Part shown: in pieces, positions 46,454 to 57,300 of the stretch | How positions within the stretch are numbered: position 1 is the stretch's first letter | Layout of the letters: the number at the start of each line of letters is the position of its first letter | Assembly (NCBI GenBank): GCA_000827495.1 | Contig: KN817523.1 | Span: 424,557-488,556 of the forward strand | Length of the DNA: 64,000 bases | From: Hypholoma sublateritium FD-334 SS-4 | Lineage: Eukaryota > Basidiomycota > Agaricomycetes > Agaricales > Strophariaceae | Reading direction: 5' to 3' | The notes under the pieces: generated by a model | Told to the model about the DNA's origin: nothing | Seen by the model: only the letters and a program-made list of their open reading frames with translations | Database searches by the model: none | Made by a program: the position numbers and the translations under genes

Positions 46454-47902
46454 TCAAGCACTAGACTCAATATTCAAGTCTTCCAAACGCCCAAGCAAAA
46501 GGTTGACCCTTGCTTCCAGGCCTGCAACGTTGGCTTTAACAACTTCGCGATTTTCGGTCAGGCTAGATTCCACGGTCTGTATTGCTTTTTCCAGATCAAG
46601 AAGGCCACTGCGAGTTTTCTTCTGCTCTTCTTCAAGGTCTTCAAGTGTGGTCTGGAAATCAGCCGCAGAAGAATGTAACGCAGAAAGTGTGCGTAAGCGC
46701 GTCAGGATGTGCGGAATATGGGGGAGAAGGGGCCCCAGTCGCGTCAATAGCGGGAATAATTGCTCTTGCAGTGCAAGGGGTTGCGATGGTGGTGCGTTGG
46801 GTTGCGACGGGAGGCGTCGGTGTGCTGCTTGTTGCGCCACCGAGGCACGGTCCAGGTCGGAAAGCAGTAGTTTAAGCCGACGGGAAATAGAATCGATATG
46901 ACGAGGTTGTGTCAGGATAGTGAGTTGATTATTGAGGCGCGTAATCAGAGGAAGAAGGGGTGAAGGCAGTGGAGATGTCTAGTACACCATGTTAATTCAA
47001 AGATGGAGTCTAGAAAATTGGAATTCACCTCGTCTAACGAAGTACTCGACGAGCCTACGAGATTCTCCAACTCGCCGACGCGTCGATCAATGTCCACCAT
47101 AGTCTGCATCTCCGTCTTGACTGGAGTATTTGCATCAGATTTCGCGTTGTCGTCTTCAGATTTTTTATCTTCAGCCAGTTTCTGAGCCCCATCTCCCTCA
47201 AGGACCGCACCGACCAGACGTGCCCTGCCCTCCTTCCCGCGCTTGATTTTATCCAGCCGCGTCCGCACATCGACAAGCCCGCGTATCAGCTCTCCCGGAT
47301 CTACGTTCTCTTCCTCCCTTTCTCGCTGAAGTAGTGGATTTGAAGGGTCCGCGAGCTCATGTTCCAGAGATACCAGTTCCGCTTGCAGTGTGCGCAAGCG
47401 ATGCGAGAGCGGAATGGAGTTCGAAACGCCCAGGGCATCGTCCTTAAACGAAGGCGAATCCGGCGATGCGGGGTATTCGTAGTGTGTTCGACGCGCTATG
47501 TATCGTCAATCAGACAGGTCCTCGGCGATCCCAACAGAAAACTAACGAACAACGTTTCTTTTCCGCCTTGCGGAACTTCTTGCTTGCCTCCTCCGCGCCC
47601 ATTAAATTGCTTACATCCAATTCTTCGCGACCAAACCCATCGGCCTTGGGTTTCGCAGTTCGGGTAGGAAGCGCAGATTCGTCGTCGCTGGAATCACCAT
47701 CCTATGTAACAAAAAAGGTTGCTTAGAAGAAGTACATGAAGTAGATGGCAAATGGTCGCACCGCTGTCTGCGATTGAGGAAAAATGTCGTCGGTTTCGTA
47801 TATATCAGGGGCAGTATCCTGGAGGAACTATTTAGCTCAAAGTTACCATAAGAAATGAATACTGACGATATCTGGCAAATCAGCATACTTGCTACCACTC
47901 AT
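46454..47902 (-). CDS. Dynactin subunit 2 (dynamitin)
   Basis: Dynamitin forms part of the dynactin shoulder, linking the p150 arm to the Arp1 filament for dynein transport. Five exons (47902-47867, 47818-47762, 47701-47551, 47495-47029, 46978-46454) give 411 residues. The N-terminus MSGSKYADLPDIDTAPDIYE with TDDIF is the hallmark that binds the Arp1 filament. It continues with EELDVSNLMGAEEASKKFRKAEKKR and, after a Pro/Ser linker, PLSHRLRTLQAELVSLEHEL. Several coiled coils follow (DVRTRLDKIKRG; MVDIDRRVGELENLVG; LEDLEEEQKKTRSGLLDLEK). Length matches the family (about 400). Confidence 0.95.
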
Positions 47903-48067
47903 TTGAGAGGAGACTAGTGGGAATTAAAAAGGTATAACCAAGACGTAGTAGAGTCCGAAATCAAGATGAGATCGCTGCACACAGCGTAACGCGTTATGCC
48001 TGTCAAGTGTCAACGCGCCGAATGTAGATTTAGAAACCTTTACCCGATTCGGGAAAGTGCCAAAAAG
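47903..48067. other. Upstream region of dynamitin with tRNA terminator
   Basis: Short region between the dynamitin start and the tRNA. On the minus strand a TTTTT run at 48066-48062 directly follows the tRNA 3' end and is a typical RNA polymerase III terminator. Confidence 0.55.
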
Positions 48068-48163
48068 CGTCACCTGAGCGATTCGAACACTCGCGGTCAA
48101 AGACCAACCGCTATTCTACTACAAGGTAGCAGGCGATCCCGTTAACCACTCCGGCAAAGTGAC
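48068..48163 (-). tRNA. tRNA-Ser (anticodon GCT) with intron
   Basis: Read on the minus strand: acceptor stem GTCACTT pairs with AGGTGAC; D arm CCG...CGG around GAGTGGTTAA; anticodon stem ATCGC pairs with GCGGT; T arm GAGTG-TTCGAAT-CGCTC; discriminator G. The loop CTGCTA places GCT at 34-36, reading AGC/AGU serine codons. A 14-base intron (CCTTGTAGTAGAAT) follows position 37, the canonical place. A long variable arm (GGTC-TTT-GACC) confirms a serine-class tRNA. Internal promoter boxes A (TGGTTAACGGG) and B (GTTCGAATC) are present. Confidence 0.93.
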
Positions 48164-48331
48164 TATGACCAACCTTATCTATAGTGTTGATCACGAATGA
48201 TTCCCGCTGTCATTGTCGCGTGTGTCGCCATTCTGTGGTGGCAAGTCATCTTGACATCATCTCATGGAACCGTACCGTCCTTATCATAGCCATTAATATG
48301 TCGGCACCAATTCTCCCACTGCTCACCGGTA

Positions 48332-49754
48332 ATGGCTTCTATCATCTCCACGGAAAAGAGCCTGTTGGACTCCCCGCACCGAATTCCCAAAAGCTCTGCC
48401 AAAAACTATGCCTTGGTTATTCATGGGGGGGCAGGAACTATGTCCAAGGCAGGTTCTACGCCCGAACAACAAGCCGCATACAGGGCTGCGTTGGCCGAAG
48501 CTTTGAAATCTGTAAGCATCTGACACGAATAGGGATTTCATCTTTCTGAAATACCAATGCATGAAGGGCTACGAGGTTCTCAGTGCAGGGGGTGATGCAA
48601 TGGACGCTGTCGTAGCGGCAGTAACTGTCATGGAAGGTGATCATTCTCTGTAACATTGCACCGGTTTAAGAGATTAATCACGCGTTTTGCGATTGGCAGA
48701 CAACCCATTGTTCAATTCAGCTAAAGGTGCTGTTTTCAATGTAGACGGAAAGGTACATTCGCCATAGCAAAACGATCTGCGACACTAGTTTACTAAACGA
48801 TGGTATAGAACGAATTAGAAACATCTTTGATGCTGTCCAAACCTCCTTCCTCCCACCCAGAAATTCCGTCTACCAGGCGTGGACTGGGTCTGACACTCTT
48901 AACAAGAGCAAAAAACCCTTCGCATCTCGTCCGCGCGCTCTATCTCTCTCCTTCACTCGCCCCGCACACCTTCTTGTCAGGGGCTACTGCTGAGAACATT
49001 GGCCAATCCTTGGGAGAAACCCTTGTTGATCCTTCTTATTTTTTCACCGGTATTCGATGGAGAGAGCACCGTCGTGGCCTTGGTTTACCGGAGGAACCTT
49101 TACCTCACCGCGGAAGCAATTCAGAGCCTGAACCTTGTCCTATGGACCAACTTCCAACCGGAACTGTTGGAGCTGTCGCCCTTGATATACATGGATGTAT
49201 AGCTGCCCTGACTTCTACTGGAGGACGCACAAACAAACTTGTTGGTAGGGTTGGTGACACACCCTCAATGGGCTCCGGATTTTGGGCGGAAGAATGGCCA
49301 GAATCTAGGTGGATAAAACGGGTCTGGGGCGCCCTTACGGGAAAGAAACATCTGAAGAGGGCAGTTGGAATTTCCGGGACTGGCGATGGAGATGTATGTG
49401 CTGCAATCGCCTATACGCGAGTCAATTTTTGACTCTGGGGCATTTTAGTACTTCATCAGACAGGCCACAGCATCAACGATTGCCCATCGAGTTCGCTATC
49501 GTCACCAATCTTTGGCGAAGGCTTCGGAGGGTGCCGTAGATGATCTTTTCAAAGATGGCGGTATCGGAGGTGTTATAGCACTCGACAGTGAAGGAAATGG
49601 TCAGTCAAATCAAACGATTGAATGTGTCGTCTCATAAATTCATCCCACAGTTTCTATGCCTTTAAATTGCCCTGGTATGTATCGGGGTGTGATTCGTGAA
49701 GATGGCATACCCAAGACGGCAATATTCGTCGATGAAGAAGTGTCGCAGACATAG
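48332..49754 (+). CDS. Type 2 asparaginase / isoaspartyl peptidase (Ntn hydrolase)
   Basis: Members cut beta-aspartyl peptides or L-asparagine after self-cleavage that exposes an N-terminal Thr. Six exons (48332-48511, 48567-48636, 48700-48752, 48809-49393, 49449-49599, 49651-49754) give 380 residues. Family motifs: YALVIHGGAGTM near 26-37; GGDAMDAVVAAVTVMEDNPL near 68-88; SAKGAVFNVDGKNELETSLM; GLGLTLLTRAKNPSHLVRAL. The cleavage site is GTVGAVALD, with catalytic Thr near 220, then STGGRTNKLVGRVGDTP and ISGTGDGD, and a C-terminal GGIGGVIALDSEGN. It has no clear signal peptide, so is probably cytosolic. The chain between HGGAG and the Thr is typical of fungal members. Confidence 0.94.
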
Positions 49755-50510
49755 ATACTTAAGTGCAAGAAATGGTGGCAGCATGATTCGTATTGTGGAA
49801 TCCGGAACCAGGATAACTTGTGAGTTGTCTATGTCATGCTGTGATATACCACTGAACTGCTGTGGGAAAAGAAATAGGACGGTCAGACGATATACATTGT
49901 ATCTATATACGCGCCGGCCATAACATACCATGTTGTCCTCAATGATACAAGGTCGTGACTCCCGAAAATCGACCGTTCGGCGTTTAGATCCTGATGACCA
50001 CGATCAAAAGTTCTCAGCTTTCCCGAGGCAAGTGTGGCCCGTAAGTGTAACCATGCTCAACCTCAACTATCTCGCCGCGAGGACTCCAGATTGTTCCCCA
50101 TTAGGTTTATCCAATGACATATTCAAGGGATCTAGCCTTTTTATCTATGTTATACTGCGCTAATACGCAAGGAATCCGTATACCTTGTCCTAGAAAGGCG
50201 GTTAACTTGTGATGGTGCGGTGTCCTTATATGGAAGGAACAAATACTCTTCCTAATATAGACGCTCACCGAGGAAACTACTTCACTTCGAATGCGTTCGC
50301 GCCATCACGCCGAAAACAAGCTGAAAACAAGGTCCATTCCATAATCTTTACAAAGGCCCTGGGCTGTGGGTATTGACTTAAATAAGATCGCTTTTTCGAT
50401 GGCCCCCTCTGCTACGTTTCTTTCGGCACTTCAAGTTGAGGACCGAGACATCTGGTACCGTCTCCTACGTCCACTCCTCTCTCTCTTCCCTAGCTACCGA
50501 CGCCTTCATC
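49755..50510. other. Intergenic region upstream of the STE3 receptor
   Basis: These 756 bases hold the receptor promoter and asparaginase 3' flank. I searched by eye for a short pheromone precursor ending in a CaaX box on both strands and found none. Short ORFs such as 49930-50163 show no such ending. Confidence 0.45.
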
Positions 50511-52133
50511 ATGACCGTCTCCAACAGTGTCTTCTCGGCGTTTTCATTCATTACTTTTATTCTTGTTCTCATCCCATTTCCGTGGCACTTAGAAGGTACG
50601 TCTTGTTTCTCACTCACCAGACTTCGGAGGCCTAGCTAATATCTGAGTCTGGTGAATAGCTTGGAATACAGGAACATGCTTATACATGCTTTGGACTGCG
50701 TTCGGCCTACTTTGCTATTTTATTAACTCAATTATTTGGCGGAACAATGCCATTAACTGGGCCCCTGTCTGGTGCGACATCAGTGAGTACTGTTACGCAT
50801 TCTCATTTGCCACAGCTGATCTCAGAAATGCAGCGGCGAGAGTTATAATTGGTCTATCCGTAGCCATCCCAGCTGCTTCGCTGTGCATAAACCACCGCCT
50901 CTATTGCATCGCGTCAGTTCGCTCAGTAACAAGAACGAAGCAAGAGGTATTACATTATCCATACACAATTTCTGCGCAATCCTCACCATCTTGATTTTAG
51001 AAATACCGTGCGATCTTGGTAGATCTGTGCATCGGTGTTGGTCTTCCTGTCATTGCCATGGCTCTTCGTACGTTTTTTTACCCGGAGCACGCCTGATTCG
51101 ACATACTGATATTTTACATAAAACAGAATATATCGTTCAAGGACACAGATTCAACATCTTCGAGGAAGTCGGCTGCTATCCGTTTACTTATAACACTCCT
51201 CCGGCCTACCTTCTGGTCTGGATGCTTCCTATTCCCATAGGCTTGACATCCGGTACATATGCCGGTGCGTATTTTTTCGCAATCACAACATTCCTTACAA
51301 TCTAATATTTTTGTCAAGTCATGAGCATCATCGCATTCCGCAAGAGACAGTCGGAATTCAAAGAAATCCTGTCATCAAATTCAAGCCTCAATCCCAACCG
51401 CTTCTTCCGTCTCATGGCTCTTGCCGGAGTCGAGGTGCTGTGCTGCATACCTTTGGCAATCACTAGCATCGTCTTGAACGCGACGCGAGGAGAAGTCCGT
51501 CCTTGGATCTCCTGGGAAGACACCCATTGGGGTTTCTCTCGTGTCGACCAGATCCCTTCCCTGATCTGGCGCTCAGACCCGAGCGCGAACGTGAGCCTCG
51601 AGCTATCGCGCTGGCTCGTCGTCGTCTGCGGTCTCATCTTCTTCGCCTTCTTCGGTTTTGCGGACGAAGCTCAAAAACACTACAAGCTCGCGTTTGCCTC
51701 AGTTGCGAAGCATGTCGGCTACACCAGCTCAGGAACAGGGACGACCAAGATTGGCTCGGGGGTCACAAGCTCGACTGGGTAGGTCCATTCGTTTCTCCAT
51801 GTCCACCTCCGATGCTTATTCTTGCATTATAGTTACAGCTTCCAAAAGTTCAAATCGTTTGGCAAGAGTTCGTCTTCCGACGCTGTCTCCTCTCGGGGTG
51901 GGATGCCGATTCTCGTCAATCAGGAGGTCGTCGAGAAGCGCGATTCTCTGGATTCGTTTTCGGATATAACCTCGATCAAGGAGAGCGAATACGATGCCAC
52001 AGAACTTACTCCCACCAGCACGTCGCCCTTTAACACTCTGAAGAGTGTGAAGACGCCTAACGAAGCGGTCGATGGTCCCCGCTCTATCACACCTCCTGCC
52101 TCATCCACAATGGACAACTCAAACAGAGTGTAG
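50511..52133 (+). CDS. STE3-type pheromone receptor (seven-helix GPCR)
   Basis: Fungal STE3 receptors bind farnesylated peptide pheromones and signal through a G protein. Seven exons (50511-50595, 50660-50782, 50834-50946, 51001-51067, 51127-51264, 51319-51778, 51833-52133) give 428 residues. The seven helices and their family signatures are visible: VFSAFSFITFILVLIPFPWH in helix 1; AWNTGTCLYMLWTAFGLLCY in helix 2; NAINWAPVWCDITARV; GLSVAIPAASLCINHRLYCI; YRAILVDLCIGVGLPVIAMA; GCYPFTYNTPPAYLLVWMLP; and LNPNRFFRLMALAGVEVLC in the last part. The C-terminal tail (about 120 residues) is Ser/Thr-rich, as expected for a regulated cytoplasmic tail. No earlier in-frame ATG was found. Whether it is a B mating-type receptor or a receptor-like paralogue cannot be told, since no pheromone gene is seen. 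Confidence 0.93.
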
Positions 52134-52569
52134 CCTACTTGCATTCGTCTTGCATTCGTTGAGCAGTTGCCATCCAAGAGTTTCCCCACTGTAGCCATTA
52201 CATCGCTTTGTTATCCTCTTTCGAACCATTTGATTTGTCCCTCAGACGTTGCCCAGACACTTTTGTATTTTTACATATACCACTAGTACATGTGCCATCT
52301 ATAACTTATAATTCTTTAATACCTCCTCTCAACGTGCATCATTCACGGCCACGTTGTTCACCATGTAGCATAGCTAAATCACGATATCCCCCAATACACT
52401 GATACTTCGTTGAGCACGCCAACGTAAACATCTCAGATCAAATCGCTCACTCCGAGACGACTTCAAAGGGTCCTTGTGAATCGTGATACATTAATAAGTC
52501 ATGTAATAGTATTATGCGTATAGTAAGAGTACAAATACATATGGCCCAGACAATCGCCAGGAAGCGCTT
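52134..52569. other. Convergent 3' region, STE3 receptor / peroxin
   Basis: These 436 bases lie between two stops. A TGTAGCATAGCT string near 52366 resembles a CaaX codon run but is not followed in frame by a stop. No gene is seen. Confidence 0.45.
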
Positions 52570-54091
52570 TCAATTTCCCTTACTAAGAGCATTTCGCAAT
52601 CGCTGTCTTAGTGGGCTATCAGGCGGGTTAAGTGACGAGTCTGAGCTCTGCGAAGCCGTATCGGCGACAAGAATTTCCTGGACCTCTGCCACTTCTTTTT
52701 TGACACCAACATCACCTGGTAGTACAGTTTCGACCTCTTCGAAAACTACAGCGATGCGAGTCCACCTTCGGTAACGGGTGTACTTATGAGGATAAAATCA
52801 GCGTCGGGCTATTACATGAAGCGTCAACTTACCTTTCCCAAACCGCCATGATTGCTCTGCGCTTCCCATTTGTTATCACCATATACCCACCCGTCTGCAT
52901 CCGTCAGCGGTTCATCTTCCGTAACTTCCTTCGAGCCATCGGCTGGATGCTCCTGGTCCGCGCCCGTAGTAGATTTCTTGTTTGAATCGGTCGTAGAAGC
53001 ACTATTTACGGAGGTGATGCTACTCGAGTCGCGGAGCCTTCCAGCGGCTTTGAGCAGGCGGCTGCCATTCGGGCTTTCTTCCTTCAGGCTGGGAAGAGGA
53101 CGTTCGACACGGCTGAGGCTGCCGCCGTCCTTGTGCACCATCACCCGCCACTCCGGTTCCTCCCAGCGCCACGTCGCTGTCCGCTTCAGCTTGCCTCCGT
53201 TTTCAGCCGGGAGGTAGACCGTCGTGTTTTCCGGGAGCGTAAACGCGTTCGGCGGTGATAGAGGGTGCTGGGATGCGGAACACCATGACGGCCTCTCGCC
53301 CGGGAGCAGTGCCGCAGTCCAGTCCAGAGCCATCCACCAGCGCTGGTTTTCATAAATGGTAAAGAGGAAACGGAGGGATTGTACAGGGTTTGCAGAGGTA
53401 GTCAGAGGTTGGTAGGACAAGGCAGGAGGTGGAAGAGGGTTGCCTGTGAGGCGCGCCCATGCCTTGTAGACTGACCACCTAAACCATGCACTGCGCCAGA
53501 GACTTGTGCGAAGAACTATTGCCCATGGAGCGCGCCAGGATAGGATGACTGTGCCTGTAATGCCACAGATGACCCGGAACGACACGAAGTAGGATAGTAC
53601 GAGGTACGGAACATATAGAATGACGACGACCCGGAATAGTTGAGGGATGGCAATGGAGGGCGTAGGAAGCGAAGGAAGAAGAGACTGAATGGTCGTTAAG
53701 TCTGTTATTACAGTTCGTAGGGCTTGCTCTGTCGTAGGTGCCTGTAAGCTCTGCTCCTTCTGTCTCCGCTGCGCAAAAACCGCACAGGCAAATATTACAA
53801 AAGGGAGGAATATTCTACAAGTTCCGTCAGTTCGTTCCGAGCGAAGAAACAAAGTGCAGCACACCGTAGCGTTTTATCCAACAATAAACATGCCGCCCAC
53901 CATGACGCGAGAGCCAGCCAACTGTAATACCACGACGCTGACCAGCTCGAGATCTGGAAAGCAGACTTAAATGCTGATATACATGGAGCAAGTTGTACAA
54001 GGGCCAATGTCAAAGCTGGAGGAACGTTCGACAAGAAGTCCGACAGGACAAGGAAATGGTCATCGGGATCCGATGTTGGCTGTGGGCTCAT
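52570..54091 (-). CDS. Pex23/Pex30-family peroxin with dysferlin domain
   Basis: Members are ER- and peroxisome-associated membrane proteins that control peroxisome number and ER contact. Three exons (54091-53865, 53814-52833, 52782-52570) give 473 residues. An N-terminal soluble part is followed by hydrophobic segments (WYYSWLALASWWAACLLL near 55-75; FLPFVIFACAVFAQ near 77-90; LFRVVVILYVPYLVLSYFVS, then ICGITGTVILSWRAPWAIVL near 140-180), a reticulon-like arrangement. A split dysferlin domain follows: LRFLFTIYENQRWWMALDWT, then ADGWVYGDNKWEAQSN and KYTRYRRWTRIAVVFE. The last 60 residues are acidic and Ser-rich. The closest named relatives are Pex23, Pex28-32 and Pex30; I do not choose among them. 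Confidence 0.88.
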
Positions 54092-54362
54092 CGTGGTAGA
54101 CACCTACGAGCAGCTGCGACCGTTGTGCAATCACAAGTCAAGTAAATAAGTCAGGTGGCCGCTTGACCCGGGCTTGACCCAAAAGCCATGGATCAGACAT
54201 TCTGCTCAAGCTCAATCTTAGCTCAATCCACTACATTATTAGCATTGTACATAACAAAGTCATTGTATTGCGTTGCGGGTATATTTGTAAGTAAACAGTG
54301 TCGTAAAGGCTACATCGAAATAAAGTAAAAAGTCTTATTTGCATTGACTAAATGTTCTGAGC
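54092..54362. other. Region between peroxin start and DUF3712 gene stop
   Basis: Short region carrying the peroxin promoter and the 3' flank of the DUF3712 gene. Nothing else is seen. Confidence 0.45.
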
Positions 54363-57300
54363 TTAGTCAAGGTCGAGGTCGTATTGCGTTGGAACGTTCG
54401 TCTGCTGAAGCTGAAGGAAAGGGATTTGATAGCCGCCGTCTCCAACTAGAACTGTAGCGCCAGCTTGAATGTCAAGGACACCCAGAGGAATGATGGCGAG
54501 CGACGCAATAGCGCCCTGCGTCAGTAATACGTTTGGGAAGACGCCAGAGTTGACTGTTTGCCCGGGGGGAACAACGAAAGAGTCAAAGCCCTGGCTGAAT
54601 TGAGCAAACGTTTGACCCATGACTCCCGCGTCTGATTGTACGAATTGGATGACTAGGTCTGCATCCAATGGATTCTGGACCTGAAAAACAAGTAATGTTA
54701 TTATTTGCTGTTGATATGGGGGAATTTTTACACACATCAAAGTCCACCGACACGAGATTTGTAACAAGAGAGTCAAGAGTAATTGAGACGTGGATATGAG
54801 TGATAAACGTGGGTTGGTCCAGCCCTTATAACATTCGAATTAGCCGACGTATTTCTTTTTGTATAAGCACTTACCGGTGAGCGATGTTGACAGCTTCAAT
54901 CCAGCTAAAGCACCCTCGAGCGACGCAAATGGAGTGCTATCTGAATCACCGGCGATCGAAAGGTCAATGGAGTTTCCAGTCTGGATGAATTCCGACAAGA
55001 ATGACTGCGATAAGATGTTATTTAAAAGGTACAATTTATTACCAATATTTTGGAATACGCACTTGAGCAACAGTATCGTTCGCATCCGCTGGTTCGTAGT
55101 GGAATTCAGTAGCTACAACATTTTCGCCTGGCTGGAGATCAAATTCCTATTGAATATGTAAGTTTGGTGTTAAATGTTAGAAATAATAATAATTTACATT
55201 GATCTGCGCTCGTCCAATAGTCACACCGTTGAAAACGACGGGAAGAGCGATGTTGACAGTGTTCAGGGAAATATTGGACGGATTCTGCAGTGTAGTTGTG
55301 AGGGGGGCAACTATGAATTGGTTGCCACCAGCCCCTCCACTGCCTGCGACTGTAACATTGCTTAGGCCAGCAGTGCCGTCGAAGGCATTGATTCCTTGAG
55401 ACGAGATGAAAAGTGGAACAATACAACATCAGAATTGAAACCTACCCTTAAGACTGGATTGCACGTCGATTGGAATCCCTGATATTGGCACATCGCCAAT
55501 GGATGTCCGTGCTGTGGCATCCGCGGAGCCTGTCAATCCAATCTGGACGTCGTCGCTGAGAGTCACCGCTGCGAAAAGTTGCGCGAATGCTCCTTGATTG
55601 AGAGCTTGCAGCGGGATATTCGTGAAGGCGATAGGTAAGTCAACCAAGTTTCCAGTTGAAACTCCTCCGACTGCAGGAGCGGAGGGAATAACAAGCTTGA
55701 AACAGTTAATGAGTGATGCATACTAGGGTATAAATTAGATTGAAATTTTACTTTCGCAATTTGTACGCCCCCGCCGTTCAAGATGATAGTTTGTCCGACT
55801 TCTACAACCTGTAAGGAGAAACCAAATGGATTGGCATATTTTGCAAGAGTGTTATGAGAGGAAGTAGGGGGGGCAAATGTCTGTGAGTCATTTTCGATAG
55901 TCACCGCCAAATCGTTCAAATCAATTTCTTTGATAACCTGACAGGAATATATATATGATCTTATCGAAATGAATATAAGAATCTCCTACCTGGAGCTTCT
56001 GACCGGGTAAGATGACGTCGAGGGTAAGACTTTGGAAGGCAGTTGTGAGCCAGTTAACGGTCCCGCTCGAGCCCGGCGGTTGCACCGATTGGCCTGTTGT
56101 TTGAAGTGTTACATTTTCCCCGTTTAAGAACTGCGAAAACAGCGATCCCAGCTTGTCCAAGTCCCCGCCACTTTGAGGAACAATTCGCCCACTAAGGTGA
56201 GTCGTCGTCTCAGAGTTGGCCGCGAGCGATAGATTGGGCACCGACAGGGCTGGATCGTTTACTGTCATTGATAGTGTTTCGCTAAATGCTAAGCAGTGTA
56301 CTTACGGCCGACAAGGGTCCCCTGGAAGAACGATTGGAATGTAACTGTTCCAAGATCGATTCCAACCTCTGTTAGAATTTCAATTCGTGAGTGCATGGTC
56401 AAAAGACGAACAGGGCAACTTACGAGCAGTGGAAGGAATGTTAGCACCCGTCTCAATGTGAATACCTCCGGCAGGATCGTCCGATGGCAGTTGGAAGTTG
56501 TTGATGGTGACCCCCGGTATGCCATTGAATGCCTTGAGTGTTATGACCTTGGAGAGAGAGATGTTATCGAAGATTGTTCCAAGGGCCGTTACCCGAAGTT
56601 TGGATGTGGATATCGTCCAGTCGAAGCTTGGATTGTGAAGCAAGAAAGTAGCGAATTCGGTAAAGCTAGTAATACATGATAGTGTGTTAGGTCATCGGAC
56701 GGTCATCTGAAAAGAATTCTCACTCGTCTTGGCTACTGATTTGGAGACTAGCAGTTGCTTCGTAATCTGGAACACCATCATTGGCTGCAGCGCAGACTGT
56801 AATACATATTCAGATCACAGTCCATCAAAAAACAGGTTGCAGAACTGACTCGGAGATAGAGTTATCGTGGCAATGTCTTTGCCTTGCCAGTTTACACTGA
56901 AGGGAACTGTGAGTTGATATGAAATAGGCTTGGATAACTGGATTTACTTCACAGGCTCCATGAAGGTGATCAAAGCATCCAAAGGTCCAATGTTGGTAAG
57001 AGACCCTTTTAGAGCAAGAGTGAAGCCCTCATTCGAAATTTCTCTGTAAGCCAATTTGGTGTCAAATGGCAGACCGCATGAAAAGAAGAGTAGCGTACGA
57101 TATATCAGCCTGAGAAAATGCTAAGACGGAGCCGTCGACGAGGTTTTGTGCAATAGGCCCAGCCACAGCTCCGATTAAGAACAAGACTGTTTTATCGACC
57201 TTCGGGACGAAGATCAAGTACACTGCGAATAACCCATCAAAGAAACTCACCACAGCTGGAACGCCATTTTGAGCAAAGGCAAGATCAGCAGCAACTAAAG

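Noticed and set aside
24488..48163. A tRNA-modification gene cluster (queuosine enzyme, QRI7, tRNA-Ser)
   Set aside because: The genes are 16 kb or more apart with unrelated genes between them and serve different compartments.
49755..52569. B mating-type locus
   Set aside because: Only the receptor is seen; no CaaX pheromone precursor was found in the flanks, so I report a receptor without naming the locus.
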